Shown here piece after piece: positions 37,922 to 46,796 of a DNA stretch of 64,000 nt. This DNA is from Bacteroidia bacterium (GTDB lineage: Bacteria; Bacteroidota; Bacteroidia; Bacteroidales; Prolixibacteraceae): positions 23,681 through 87,680 of the forward strand of contig JAPLDT010000098.1 in the NCBI GenBank assembly GCA_026391315.1, read 5' to 3'. Position numbers and translations under genes: made by a program. Under the pieces are notes generated by a model, which did not search any database, was not told where the DNA came from, and was given only the letters and a program-made list of their open reading frames with translations. Each line of letters begins with the position of its first letter. The stretch's first letter is position 1.

Positions 37922-38425
37922 CTATTTTTCAGTGGCACAAATTTCTCCGTTGTAAGAGATCAAAGCCCGATTGTTGGATGAGATTGACATGGAAGAACTC
38001 CCTTCGAAACTGACTGTCAGATTAATCGTATAATAATCGTCTGTATCTTTCACCTTTGCCTTGATGACATAATTTTTACTCTTCTTTCCAAGGGTGAAAA
38101 CATCAGGTTTGCCCCAAAACATCAGGCCTCCGTCACCGTATGAAACTGAATAGACCCTCCCGAAATAAGGCATCTCACTCACAATCAAATCGGATGAAAA
38201 TTTGACGTAACCGGGATTGGTAGTCAGATCAACTGATTTATACCCAGTTGGAATAGCCCTTGTTGCTCTGAACACGAAAATTTTTGAATAAACCAATCTC
38301 GCTACTTCCTTCTCTTTTGCAATCCTGCTTTTCCCTTTCTCGGCTTTTCTGTCAGTGGTTTGTGCCATTGAATCTAAGGTCATGACAAGCATCAATAAGA
38401 CAAGTGGAGTGATTTTAGTTTTCAT
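37922..38425 (-). CDS. DUF4251 family secreted protein
   Basis: ATG 38425 gives 167 residues with a signal peptide (ITPLVLLMLVMTLDSMAQ). The core matches DUF4251, a Bacteroidota-specific domain: FVFRATRAIPTGYKSVDLTT, YFGRVYSVSYGDGGLMFWGK and INLTVSFEGSSSMSISSNNR. Function unknown; a periplasmic or outer membrane location is likely. An alternative start at 38455 lies inside repeat copy B and would hide the signal peptide. The 5' leader is formed by repeat B. Confidence 0.75.
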   Translation of the reverse strand: MKTKITPLVLLMLVMTLDSMAQTTDRKAEKGKSRIAKEKEVARLVYSKIFVFRATRAIPTGYKSVDLTTNPGYVKFSSDLIVSEMPYFGRVYSVSYGDGGLMFWGKPDVFTLGKKSKNYVIKAKVKDTDDYYTINLTVSFEGSSSMSISSNNRALISYNGEICATEK

Positions 38426-38428
38426 GTG

Positions 38429-38515
38429 TATATAATTTGTTTTTAATTGCCACATGGAATTCGCATATTGTTTATATTCACTCCTATTGGTGGTTTACAA
38501 TCATGCTCATTTCAT
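38429..38515 (-). repeat. Dispersed gene-border repeat, copy B
   Basis: Read on the minus strand it starts GAAATGAGCATGATTG, passes GCGAATTCCATGTGGCAATT and ends AAATTATATACACATG at the start codon of the DUF4251 gene. Its 3' half matches copies A and D closely, while the middle has diverged. It is directly adjacent to copy A, so the two form a tandem pair. Confidence 0.75.
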
Positions 38516-38520
38516 TTGAT

Positions 38521-38600
38521 AATAATTTGTCTTTTAATTGCCAAATGGAATACCCACATTATCATTTTCGGTTGGTGTGAATATTTTCTCATGGGTATTT
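38521..38600 (-). repeat. Dispersed gene-border repeat, copy A
   Basis: On the minus strand it runs from GAAATACCCATGAGAAAATA to CAATTAAAAGACAAATTATT. It contains the pairing AATACCCA/TGGGTATT, which can form a hairpin. It overlaps the last ~21 codons of the SnoaL-like gene, so that protein's tail (HEKIFTPTENDNVGIPFGN) is encoded by the repeat. Copy D at 55911-55995 is the best match. Confidence 0.8.
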
Positions 38601-38983
38601 CTGTTTACTATTTCCATCACAATGATATTGTCTGCAAAAACTTGCCAAAGCTTTATTTGATCATCTTTCACAATCGCTCTCCACGCTGCAGGAATTCTCC
38701 AGTAATTGCTGTTGTTATTGTTGATCAGGTTCTTGTAAGTCGCGCTGGCATATCCAAACAAACAAACCAAGGAATCCTTTGTAAGTACTTCATTTATCTC
38801 AATCTTATAATCAGGAAACAGGTCAAAGTATCCAATCCAGGCTTGTTTCATATTGTCCCTTCCTGCCATCTTATTATCCTGGGAATCTATAAATACGTGA
38901 TCAGTTGCCATTAAATCAAACATTTTATCAACATCTGCACAATTAATCGCGTCTATAAAATCTAAAACGATCTTAGTCTCCAT
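38534..38983 (-). CDS. SnoaL/NTF2-like protein
   Basis: ATG 38983 (METKIVLDFIDAINCADVDK) gives 149 residues and overlaps the methyltransferase stop by 11 bases. The pattern MFDLMATDHVFIDSQDNKMA then GYFDLFPDYKIEINEVLTK is typical of SnoaL-like and other NTF2-fold proteins, which range from polyketide cyclases to stress proteins of unknown role. The last ~21 residues lie in repeat copy A, so the native C-terminus may have been replaced. It is probably co-transcribed with the methyltransferase. Confidence 0.7.
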   Translation of the reverse strand: METKIVLDFIDAINCADVDKMFDLMATDHVFIDSQDNKMAGRDNMKQAWIGYFDLFPDYKIEINEVLTKDSLVCLFGYASATYKNLINNNNSNYWRIPAAWRAIVKDDQIKLWQVFADNIIVMEIVNRNTHEKIFTPTENDNVGIPFGN

Positions 38984-39692
38984 TTTTTTCAGCAATGATT
39001 GTAAATGTTTTCACTTCATCCAATATTTCAATAACCTTAAACCCTGTCAGTTTCAGAAAAAGCAATATCTCATCTTTTGTAAATGCCCTCAATGTTGTTA
39101 CGTCATCATACTCGGTTAAGTGGTCATTATCGCTAATGATGTATTTCGCAAACCAATCATAGGTCCACCCGGTGGTAAGGTTCTTTTTTAGCGTACTTAT
39201 TCTTTTAATTTTTCTATTTTCATGTTCAATATTTTGCTCGAAATCATTGAAGTTGTCGAATATTCCATTTGCCTCAAAAACACCAAATACCAACAACCCT
39301 TTATCCACAAGCGCTTCTCGAACACCATTTAGTGTCTCTATGATTCCTTTGTTCTCAATCACATAGGCGATAGAGCGTCCTGTTATCATCACCGCGTCAA
39401 ATTGCTTATGGAATGATAGGTTTCGCATGTCACATTGGATAAACTTATCTGTTTTAACTTCCAAACGTGCAATTTCCAGCATCTCATCAAACAAATCCAA
39501 TCCCAGATAGTCGTATCCACTCTTGACAAATCGTCTGGCAAGCATTCCTGAACCACAACCTATTTCCAGAATTTTATGGCAATTGTATTTTTTCAAAATT
39601 GAATCATAAAATTCAAACTCCTTGTCATAATCGAAAATATGCTGATACATCTCATGATAGATGTTCGCCAATGTTGAATAAAGCTGGGTCAT
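38973..39692 (-). CDS. Class I SAM-dependent methyltransferase
   Basis: The 239-residue protein has the Rossmann methyltransferase motifs: ILEIGCGSGMLARRFVKSGY (motif I), YLGLDLFDEMLEIARLE, FIQCDMRNLSFHKQFDAVMI and GLLVFGVFEANGIFDNF. The substrate cannot be told from the sequence. It is followed within a few bases by the SnoaL-like gene. The pair sits in a stretch rich in dispersed repeats and unrelated small genes. Confidence 0.82.
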   Translation of the reverse strand: MTQLYSTLANIYHEMYQHIFDYDKEFEFYDSILKKYNCHKILEIGCGSGMLARRFVKSGYDYLGLDLFDEMLEIARLEVKTDKFIQCDMRNLSFHKQFDAVMITGRSIAYVIENKGIIETLNGVREALVDKGLLVFGVFEANGIFDNFNDFEQNIEHENRKIKRISTLKKNLTTGWTYDWFAKYIISDNDHLTEYDDVTTLRAFTKDEILLFLKLTGFKVIEILDEVKTFTIIAEKNGD

Positions 39693-39715
39693 AATCGCAC
39701 AAGTTTAATTCCTCA

Positions 39716-39815
39716 TAACGGTCCACGGCTACCCGCAGACAGGGTTATTAAAGTTAATATTTTTTTGACTGGCAAGATTGCCCTGGTTGCGGGTAGGTGT
39801 TGTTAACGGCTGGCA
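39716..39815. repeat. Palindromic cassette-like border element, left
   Basis: CTACCCGCA (39729-39737) pairs with TGCGGGTAG (39788-39796), with further partial pairing of CAGGG and CCCTG. The element starts near CATAACGG and ends TGTTAACGGCTGGC. The motif GTTAACGGC (39802-39810) recurs in inverted orientation at 41123-41131, on the other side of the TPR gene. Confidence 0.5.
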
Positions 39816-39829
39816 TATTTTGTTCTGGT

Positions 39830-41083
39830 TCACTCAATAACCATTTGTTGGTCAAAGAATTTTTTCAAAACAGCATAAGATTCTTTGTGAATGTCTTCGC
39901 AAGTGTCTAATATGACTAAATAAAAGATTCTTCCCTTAAATCTATTTTTGCCACCCGAAACAGTGTAATAGGTCATTTTATCTTTTTCTCCGCTAGGTAA
40001 TGACATTGGATTTTCAAGAAGAAGTCCTGAGTATTCTGGCATTTCCCTTTCTATTCCAATCATATACAAATGGCCGCCACCTATGTCTTGATAAATAGTA
40101 TTATCATGTATTTCAAACGCACTCATTCTATCGTATTTATCAGAAAATTGAACTTTATTATTTCGCGGATATTTTGAAACAAATGTGTTTAAGAAGTCAT
40201 CTAATTTATCCTCATCTTTTACGACCTTCATTAAGAGTGCTAATGAGTAATGTATTTCTTTCCCTTTATTGTTTTTTAATGTAGTCGGTTCTAATGAAAT
40301 AAAGCATTGGTGGTTGATATAGTTTTTAATTGATAAGTTCCAAGTAGAGTCAATTAAAAATTTAATCCCAAGCGGACGACAAATGAAAGTTACTTTTTCC
40401 CCCCGAGTTGCAGTCCAAATTTCTCTTGACTCATAGGTACTATCATTTTGTACCGGAACAATCATGTTACGTATATTTTGACCAAGTTGGCTTTCAATAT
40501 TTCCTTGTTTACCAAGAATATTTCTTGCCTTTTCCATAGCATATATTGAATGGGAAGGCATACCTGCAATTGCCGTTGACCAGGCATAATCATCCCAAAA
40601 GTCGGCGGGTTGTTCTGAGGTTAGGAGATCTTGAGCTCTAATAAAATTTTCGATAGCACTATTGGGAACATTTGCCTGAGCATAATGATAAGCTAGGAAC
40701 CAATGGGCTCTGTAATCCTTGGGATTACTTTTGATTGCTGCATTATAATTAGTAACAGCAAGCTTATTATAAACAGTATCATCAAGATTGTATAAATAAT
40801 GAGAGATATCACCTAGGAGTAAAAATAGTTCTTCATTCTTTATCGTAATAGCTGAAAACATTGAGAAAGATTCCCGAAGAGTTTTAACAAACTCATCTTT
40901 AGGTTTGTCATATTTCCATTCGTTTGTCCAATGGTCGAAATAATTTTGATTCTCTTTTATGTAATTGAATCCATTAACTAAATTATCATTGCTGCTTATT
41001 TTGGAAATGTCGATAAAGTTCACATTAGCAAAAGCATCACTTGCAAATAATGTCCCAATAAGAAAAAAAATTAGTCGATTCAT
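39830..41083 (-). CDS. Secreted TPR-containing protein, function unknown
   Basis: The 417-residue protein has a signal peptide (LIFFLIGTLFASDAFA). Residues ~100-170 include a TPR-like stretch (YNAAIKSNPKDYRAHWFLAY, then HYAQANVPNSAIENFIRAQD). The C-terminal half is beta-rich with no known motif (RGEKVTFICRPLGIKFLIDS). It is AT-rich and flanked by inverted copies of a GTTAACGGC motif, each next to a palindrome, so it looks like an inserted single-gene unit. The domains suggest a protein-interaction role only. Confidence 0.6.
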   Translation of the reverse strand: MNRLIFFLIGTLFASDAFANVNFIDISKISSNDNLVNGFNYIKENQNYFDHWTNEWKYDKPKDEFVKTLRESFSMFSAITIKNEELFLLLGDISHYLYNLDDTVYNKLAVTNYNAAIKSNPKDYRAHWFLAYHYAQANVPNSAIENFIRAQDLLTSEQPADFWDDYAWSTAIAGMPSHSIYAMEKARNILGKQGNIESQLGQNIRNMIVPVQNDSTYESREIWTATRGEKVTFICRPLGIKFLIDSTWNLSIKNYINHQCFISLEPTTLKNNKGKEIHYSLALLMKVVKDEDKLDDFLNTFVSKYPRNNKVQFSDKYDRMSAFEIHDNTIYQDIGGGHLYMIGIEREMPEYSGLLLENPMSLPSGEKDKMTYYTVSGGKNRFKGRIFYLVILDTCEDIHKESYAVLKKFFDQQMVIE

Positions 41084-41462
41084 ATTATGTTATTTTATTA
41101 TTGTACTAATGTCAGTGTGCTTGCCGTTAACTCATTGCTAAGCGCAATATTGCGCCTATACAACGAATAGCGTATTTTCAGGTACCAGTTTTTCATTTAC
41201 CTCTCAGTAAAATTAATGAAATAAATATGTTAAAGATTACTGATACGGGAAACTATTTTCCGGATTCGTTAGAGGAGCTAATGCGGGCAGAATGTTGCAT
41301 TATCATTTCTCTTTCAGTTAAACCATATATTGATAAATCAGTCTATTTGCTATCAAAAGTACGTTAATCAATTTGACCGTATTTCTCATTTTTTACTCTG
41401 AACTTTTTTGTTATCATTGTCTGGCATATAATCTGTTAACACTTTTAAAATCAAATTATAAC
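41084..41462. other. Divergent intergenic region with right border palindrome
   Basis: It holds the perfect 14-base palindrome GCGCAATATTGCGC (41142-41155) and GCCGTTAAC (41123-41131), the right counterpart of the border element at 39716-39815. A 46-codon open frame (41227-41367, plus strand, MLKITDTGNYFPDSLEELMR) has no recognisable domain and may be chance. The promoter of the S46 peptidase gene should lie at its right end, but no clear Bacteroidota TTTG/TAnnTTTG pair was found. Confidence 0.45.
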
Positions 41463-43613
41463 ATGATGAACCTAAGAAAATTCGGATTACTGATTTTGTC
41501 TGCCATCATTTTGTCTGCCGGCTCTGTGAGGGCGGACGAAGGGATGTGGATGCTTCCGCTGCTTCAGAAGCTGAACAGCAAAAAAATGTCGGAGATGGGC
41601 TTTAAACTCTCTGCCAAAGACATTTACGACATCAACAAATCCAGTCTGAAGGATGCAGTGATGCATTTTGGCGGTGGCTGTACAGCTGAGCTGATCTCCA
41701 AAGAGGGGCTCGTTCTGACCAACCATCACTGTGGCTACGGTACGATTCAAAAGCTGAGCACAGTCGACCACGACTACCTCGAAAATGGTTATTGGGCCAA
41801 AAACCGGGATGAGGAGCTTCCTGCCAAGGGACTCTCTGTTACTTTCCTCGACAGGTTTGAAGATGTAACCAAGGCGGTAACGGATGCGATGGCCGGAGCT
41901 GCCGATCCCAAAGCTAAAGATGCAGCATTCGCAACCATTTCAGATACATTGACAGCCAAAGCAGTTAAAGGAAACAAGTACCTGAGAGCCAGAGTCGTCT
42001 CTTTCTTCGGCGACAATCAATATTACATGGTGGTTACCAAGACCTACAGCGACATCCGATTCGTGGGCGCTCCCCCCTCCTCCATCGGAAAATTCGGCGC
42101 CGATACCGACAACTGGATGTGGCCGCGTCATACAGGCGATTTCAGCATGTTTCGCATCTATGTCGACAAAGACAACAACCCAGCCGAGTACGCCAAGGAT
42201 AACGTACCATACCAACCAAAAAAATACCTGACCATCTCACTGAAGGGAGTCAGCCAGAACGATCCTGCCATGATCATCGGTTATCCCGGCAGAACCAACC
42301 GTTTCATGACCTCCTACGAAGTAAAGGAGACCAGCGAGATTACCAACGCCGTCACCATCCTGGTAAGAGGTGTCCGTCAGAATGTATTGATGGCTGACAT
42401 GGAGGCAGATCCCAAAATCAGGTTACAATATTCGAGCAAATATGCCGGATCATCCAACTTTTGGAAAAAAGCGATTGGCATGAACGAGACCTTTGCCAAA
42501 TTGAAAGTAATGGATAGAAGGGCCGCTGAAGAGAAGATTTTCACCGAATGGGTAGCGGCTGATCCGGCCAGGGTAGAAAAATATGGGAAAGCCTTGCCTG
42601 ACATAAAATCTGCTATCGAAGGCAGGGCCAAACTTCAGATGCTCTCCAGGTATTACATGGAGGCACTGAATTCCATTGAACTGACCTCCGCAGCCAACCG
42701 GTTTACACCCCGGCCGGAAGGCAGTGAAAGAGGTGGCCAGGGAGGAGGCAGAGGTGGTTATTATGGGGGAACTCCGGCTGATTTCTACAAAGATTACAGT
42801 GTAGCAACAGATAAAAAGGTTGCCAAGGCACTGATTGCCCTCTTCAAAGAGAAAGTTCCGGCAACCGATCTGCCTGCTTTTTATAAAACTATCGATACTG
42901 ACTACAACGGAAACATCGATGCCGCTGTGGATGCACTTTTCAGTCATTCGGCATTTGTCTCTGAAGAGAATCTGAAAGCCGCACTGGCAGGAGATAAAAA
43001 TGCACTTCTGAAAGATCCTGCCTATTTGGTAGCCATAGATATCTCTTCTTCCATGATGAAATACATGAAGGATTTGGAGCAGTACCGCGTGCAATATGCC
43101 AAAGGGCAAAAACAGTACATCGCCGGTATGCTGGAGATGAAAGCCGGGCAGGCCATCTATCCGGATGCCAACTCCACCATGCGTTTGACCTATGGAAAAG
43201 TGCTGAACTACTCCCCAAAAGATGGTGTGATCTACGATTACGTAACCACCATGGATGGTGTGATGCAAAAAGAGGATCCTAAAAATTGGGAGTTTGTGGT
43301 CCCTGCAAAACTGAAAGAGCTTTACAATGCCAAAGATTTTGGCCAGTATGCCATGAAAGATGGTCGCATGCCGGTTGCCTTCCTGACCAACAACGACATT
43401 ACCGGAGGTAACTCAGGTAGTCCGGTGATGAACAAAAAAGGCGAGCTGATTGGTACGGCCTTCGATGGCAACTGGGAGTCCATGAGCAGCGATATTATCT
43501 TTGAGCCTTCGCTGCAACGTTGCATCAATGTGGATATTCGCTACACCCTGTTTATCATGGATAAATTTGGGGGAGCGGGATATTTGCTGAACGAGATGAA
43601 GATTGCGAAATAG
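41463..43613 (+). CDS. S46 family dipeptidyl-peptidase, DPP7-type
   Basis: ATG 41463 (716 residues) puts the signal peptide (LLILSAIILSAGSVRAD) at the start; the frame open from 41373 adds 30 unlikely residues. The chymotrypsin-like catalytic parts are LVLTNHHCGYG (His89) and DITGGNSGSPVMN (Ser651). The residue 18 after the serine (FDGNWE, Gly669) corresponds to Gly673 of Porphyromonas DPP7 rather than Arg673 of DPP11, predicting a preference for hydrophobic P1 residues. DPP7 enzymes remove dipeptides in the periplasm. A Gly/Arg-rich low-complexity insert (GSERGGQGGGRGGYYGG) lies in the helical domain. A palindromic terminator follows. Confidence 0.92.
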   Translation: MMNLRKFGLLILSAIILSAGSVRADEGMWMLPLLQKLNSKKMSEMGFKLSAKDIYDINKSSLKDAVMHFGGGCTAELISKEGLVLTNHHCGYGTIQKLSTVDHDYLENGYWAKNRDEELPAKGLSVTFLDRFEDVTKAVTDAMAGAADPKAKDAAFATISDTLTAKAVKGNKYLRARVVSFFGDNQYYMVVTKTYSDIRFVGAPPSSIGKFGADTDNWMWPRHTGDFSMFRIYVDKDNNPAEYAKDNVPYQPKKYLTISLKGVSQNDPAMIIGYPGRTNRFMTSYEVKETSEITNAVTILVRGVRQNVLMADMEADPKIRLQYSSKYAGSSNFWKKAIGMNETFAKLKVMDRRAAEEKIFTEWVAADPARVEKYGKALPDIKSAIEGRAKLQMLSRYYMEALNSIELTSAANRFTPRPEGSERGGQGGGRGGYYGGTPADFYKDYSVATDKKVAKALIALFKEKVPATDLPAFYKTIDTDYNGNIDAAVDALFSHSAFVSEENLKAALAGDKNALLKDPAYLVAIDISSSMMKYMKDLEQYRVQYAKGQKQYIAGMLEMKAGQAIYPDANSTMRLTYGKVLNYSPKDGVIYDYVTTMDGVMQKEDPKNWEFVVPAKLKELYNAKDFGQYAMKDGRMPVAFLTNNDITGGNSGSPVMNKKGELIGTAFDGNWESMSSDIIFEPSLQRCINVDIRYTLFIMDKFGGAGYLLNEMKIAK

Positions 43614-43617
43614 AATT

Positions 43618-43654
43618 AAACACCCTCAAGGTTTTAAAAACCTTGAGGGTGTTT
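43618..43654. terminator. Palindromic bidirectional terminator between convergent genes
   Basis: Perfect 18-base arms (AAACACCCTCAAGGTTTT and its complement) meet at a single central base. It lies four bases after the S46 stop and two bases before the end of the converging DUF6807 gene. It shares the CAAGGTTTT core with the palindromes at 53800-53833 and, less exactly, 49399-49429 and 49791-49821, so it may belong to the same REP-like family. Confidence 0.85.
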
Positions 43655-43656
43655 AA

Positions 43657-44550
43657 TTATTTATATTGTTCAAATAGTTCCTTCACTTTGGCTTCAGTAG
43701 TATTTCCTCCATGCACCACTACCCTGTATCGCAGAAGGAGCTTTTCCCCTTTCTTCACGGTAGTTTCTACTTCATTGACAGGCCAGTACATTGGTGTTGG
43801 CGACATAAATCCGTAGTCACGTGTGAACCAGGGTGAGGGAAACCACGGATTGGTTGGATGCTGAAGAATAGCTATCCCTTCCACAAAATCCCCCCTCTTT
43901 CCGAAGTAATCCATCCAGGGGGAGTTCTTACCAAAAGTGGCCTTCTCACCACTATTTCCTTCGGCATTCACCATGGTGCCGCCATTTTTGACAGAGAGAT
44001 CGGCAGCCATCCGGACACTGAAAAGTGAGTGGTTGGTTTTTTTGATGGTCACATCCATCAACATCTCCATGGTTATCTCCACATCTATCAGCCGAACAGT
44101 AGCCGAAGGGGAAGTGAGGGTAAATTTACGGCTGTCTTTGATTGGGGAAAGCGCACCGGGACGGCTCCAGATGCACTCATCCGAAATCACCACAGAGTCT
44201 CCTCCTTCTTTTAAAATTTCGGCATTTACCGAGATAATGCGCCCACGCTCCAGCCCCTCCTGCCAGTAGTTACCGCCATTCACCTGATCGCAACCGAAGA
44301 AAAGCGAACTGTGGTGCGGATATTCTCCATTCCGCATGGAGGTAACGGATCCACCTGAAAGGGGGCCGTTGACCGGATAGAAGAAGGGATATTTCTCATC
44401 GGAGGAGCAAATATAGCTGGTGAAATATTTGCCATCGATGGTCACATTGATTTTGGATCCTACCTTTACGGCTGTAAGCTTGACTGCCTGAAGCTGGTGG
44501 AGGCAAGATAGCAATAACACTAGAACAAAAAGCAAGCCTATTTTCTTCAT
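43657..44550 (-). CDS. DUF6807 (PmoA-like) secreted protein
   Basis: The 297-residue protein has a signal peptide (IGLLFVLVLLLSCLHQLQA). The DUF6807 pattern is clear: YICSSDEKYPFFYPVNGPLS, then NGEYPHHSSLFFGCDQVNGG and NYWQEG, and later PWMDYFGKRGDFVEGIAILQ with HPTNPWFPSPWFTRDYGFMS. The family has a mutarotase-like beta-sandwich, and despite the old PmoA name it is common in Bacteroidota sugar catabolic clusters; its activity is unknown. A second DUF6807 domain is fused to ThuA at 50762-52402. Confidence 0.8.
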   Translation of the reverse strand: MKKIGLLFVLVLLLSCLHQLQAVKLTAVKVGSKINVTIDGKYFTSYICSSDEKYPFFYPVNGPLSGGSVTSMRNGEYPHHSSLFFGCDQVNGGNYWQEGLERGRIISVNAEILKEGGDSVVISDECIWSRPGALSPIKDSRKFTLTSPSATVRLIDVEITMEMLMDVTIKKTNHSLFSVRMAADLSVKNGGTMVNAEGNSGEKATFGKNSPWMDYFGKRGDFVEGIAILQHPTNPWFPSPWFTRDYGFMSPTPMYWPVNEVETTVKKGEKLLLRYRVVVHGGNTTEAKVKELFEQYK

Positions 44551-44566
44551 AATATGATTTTATACA

Positions 44567-44630
44567 ATTGAAATAAATTGAATTAAATTGAAATAAGTGG
44601 AAATAGATAGAAATAAATTGAAATAGAAAT
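44567..44630. repeat. Phased 10-bp A/T repeats upstream of the DUF6807 gene
   Basis: About six consecutive 10-base units of the form AAATAAATTG or AAATAGATAG keep exact 10-base phase. A-tracts repeated with the helical period are expected to bend DNA. The block starts 17 bases upstream of the start codon at 44550 and probably overlaps the promoter or leader. Confidence 0.7.
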
Positions 44631-44744
44631 AAAGACGAAATAACAGCAAAAGGCAATTTTCAATATTTGATCCTTCCGTCCGAAATAGGCTTATAACATT
44701 TTTAAATATGATAGCTCGGACGGTGGTCTATCTTCATTCCCTTA

Positions 44745-44825
44745 CCCGGGGTAACGCTCCTTCGTCGCTTAACCCCGGGCTACCAATATTTCGCCACTAC
44801 GCGGCTTAACCCCGGTGTAGCGCTT
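44745..44825. repeat. GC-rich CCCGGGGT/ACCCCGGG palindromic repeat
   Basis: CCCGGGGTAACGC (44745-44757) pairs imperfectly with GCTTAACCCCGGG (44767-44779). A second GGCTTAACCCCGG follows at 44802-44814, then GTGTAGCGC. The words contrast with the AT-rich surroundings. The rest of the 44551-44927 gap holds the phased repeat and no recognisable gene. Confidence 0.6.
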
Positions 44826-44927
44826 GTCCCTTCATTGTTTCTCTGTTTCTGCTCTACTCAGGGAATCTTCAGGAGTCGCACTCGTCCACTCTCCCCCTCG
44901 CCAAGTCTCCCCCTCTTTTCTCTAACC

Positions 44928-46307
44928 TCACATTTTGATATTTGTGGTTCCATACGGGAACCGCTGCGATCTTGATAGCATCTTATTCGCCTCATCGTCC
45001 CTGACAAATTTCTCCGTATCCGGATCCCAGTCCAATTTCCTTCCCAGCTTCATGGAAATATGGGTCAGCAGGCACACCGTACAGGCCCTGTGCCCTTTCT
45101 CAACCGGTGAGATGGGTTCTTTGCCGGATATGATGCAATCGAGCCAGTTTTGGTGCTGGTTGTCAATCTTGTACAAATGAATCTCATTCTCTTTGATCAC
45201 TGAAGTCAGGATTTTGGGATCGCTTGCATCCAGCGCCCTGCTGCTCCTTTTTTGCGAAACAGGATCACTTGCTGAAGCAGTATAAGCTCCTCTGGTCACA
45301 AATATCCAGCCTTCACTCCCTTCGTAACGGATGCCATTGGGATAGGCTCCACTGGTCAGCTGGGTGATGCCATTTTTGTATTCGGCTACCGCCAGGAAAT
45401 CGCCATGCACATCCCACAAACCCGATTTTGGGAAAGTGGCCATCGCATTGATGGTGATGGGTCCAGTGTACTCTGTGTCCATACCCCAGGCTGCCGAATC
45501 GAAGTGGTGTTGTCCCCAGCCGGTAATCATTCCTGCACCGAACTGCTCGCAACGCAACCATCCCGGACGGTCGCTCATGCTGTTCTGCGGATGGACGCGC
45601 ATCTCGGTATAATAGACTTCGGGTGTTGACCCTAGCCACATGTCGTAATTGAGATTCTTGGGTATTGGCATCTCAGGCGCCGCCGGACCTGAAGGATCGC
45701 CCGGCAATCCGATTTTGACCGTATGCAGTTTGCCAATCCTGCCGTTACGGACCAGTTCTGCAGCTATGCGGAACTGTGGCATGGCTCGCTGCTGGGTTCC
45801 CTGCTGAAATATATTACCCTTCTTCTTCACTATATCCGCCAACATCCGACCTTCCGCGATAGTCAGAGCAGTAGGTTTCTGCAAATAAACATGCTTCCCC
45901 GCAAGGGTAGCTTCAATGGCAGGTTGTGCGTGCCAGTGGTCCGGCGTAGAAATCATTACCGCATCAATCTCCTTGTTGAGCAGCATTTCGCGGTAATCTC
46001 CATACGTTTTCACATTGATAGCCGAGGTGCTTCCGCTCTTTTTGGCATAAAAATCCTCGATAAACTGCTTGCCTTTGGCTGCCCTGTTTGAGTCAAGGTC
46101 TGCTACCGCGATAACCCTGGCCAAATCGATTGGCAGTGTCTCAGCAAGATCATGACCCATGGCAATCCGGCCGAAGCCTATCTGGGCCACATTGATTTTG
46201 TTGCTGGGTGCATTTGCTCCGAATATGGAAGAGGGAACAATTGTCGGGATTATCATTCCTCCGGCCATTGCAGCAGAGGAACTTTTCAGAAAATTTCTTC
46301 TTTCCAT
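44928..46307 (-). CDS. Tat-exported Gfo/Idh/MocA-family oxidoreductase, copy 1
   Basis: The 459-residue protein has a Tat leader (MERRNFLKSSSAAMAGGMII). The dinucleotide fold begins VAQIGFGRIAMGHDL. The conserved catalytic-core motif usually written EKP is QKP here (HVYLQKPTALT), keeping the lysine. MISTPDHWHAQPAIEATLAG is typical of the Bacteroidota secreted subgroup. Members are thought to use tightly bound NAD for oxidation or epimerisation of sugars, which would let them work outside the cytoplasm. Its neighbours are a small membrane protein and a UroD-like gene on the same strand. Confidence 0.88.
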   Translation of the reverse strand: MERRNFLKSSSAAMAGGMIIPTIVPSSIFGANAPSNKINVAQIGFGRIAMGHDLAETLPIDLARVIAVADLDSNRAAKGKQFIEDFYAKKSGSTSAINVKTYGDYREMLLNKEIDAVMISTPDHWHAQPAIEATLAGKHVYLQKPTALTIAEGRMLADIVKKKGNIFQQGTQQRAMPQFRIAAELVRNGRIGKLHTVKIGLPGDPSGPAAPEMPIPKNLNYDMWLGSTPEVYYTEMRVHPQNSMSDRPGWLRCEQFGAGMITGWGQHHFDSAAWGMDTEYTGPITINAMATFPKSGLWDVHGDFLAVAEYKNGITQLTSGAYPNGIRYEGSEGWIFVTRGAYTASASDPVSQKRSSRALDASDPKILTSVIKENEIHLYKIDNQHQNWLDCIISGKEPISPVEKGHRACTVCLLTHISMKLGRKLDWDPDTEKFVRDDEANKMLSRSQRFPYGTTNIKM

Positions 46308-46342
46308 TTGTTTGGTTTGTTGTTTGTTGTATGAAGAAAAAG

Positions 46343-46756
46343 TTATTTTGGAAGTGATATTGTTTTAATGTACTCCTCGAGCCTTTCCGCATTGTAGATT
46401 CCGGCAACTTGTCTGGTCCTGTTGTTGGCTAGTTTGATTACAAGATATTCCTTGAAGAAAATTCTTCTTACTTTCATTGATTTCACATCTTTCAAATATA
46501 TTTCACTCTGAGCATTCGTTAAAAGTGCAATGACAAGAAAAATCAAGCCAAATATTCCGACAAGTAACCCACTCCATTGCGCGGGAATGTCGTTGTGCTT
46601 CAGGAAATTCATCAGATTATAGAGTCCAAAAAGGATCAATATACCTGAGGATAAAAGTCTGGAACGCTTTAAATACCTGGCATTGTCCGTAATTAAAATC
46701 TTGTCCTCTTCAAATACTAGTTTACCTTTTTTGAGTTCGAAAGTGTTGTTCACCAT
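46343..46756 (-). CDS. Small membrane protein, unknown function
   Basis: The 137-residue protein has two adjacent membrane segments (SSGILILFGLYNLMNFL and GLLVGIFGLIFLVIALL) between a short N-terminal beta region and a C-terminal basic region (KSMKVRRIFFKEYLVIKLAN). The layout recalls small PH-like membrane proteins, but no family was recognised. It lies between the oxidoreductase and UroD-like genes on the same strand. Confidence 0.55.
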   Translation of the reverse strand: MVNNTFELKKGKLVFEEDKILITDNARYLKRSRLLSSGILILFGLYNLMNFLKHNDIPAQWSGLLVGIFGLIFLVIALLTNAQSEIYLKDVKSMKVRRIFFKEYLVIKLANNRTRQVAGIYNAERLEEYIKTISLPK

Positions 46757-46796
46757 GGTTTTTGTTTGGTTTGATTGGTTATTTACTGGAATAAAA

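Noticed and set aside
39716..41155. Integron attC sites around the TPR gene
   Set aside because: The terminal boxes do not fit the RYYYAAC/GTTRRRY consensus and no integrase gene is near; kept only as cassette-like.
41227..41367. 46-codon plus-strand open frame before the S46 gene
   Set aside because: No domain, no clear start signal, and an AT-rich context; it could be chance.
42450..43268. Long minus-strand open frame (272 codons) opposite the S46 peptidase gene
   Set aside because: It has no recognisable domain, is rich in His/Cys as antisense frames often are, and lies wholly within a well-supported gene.
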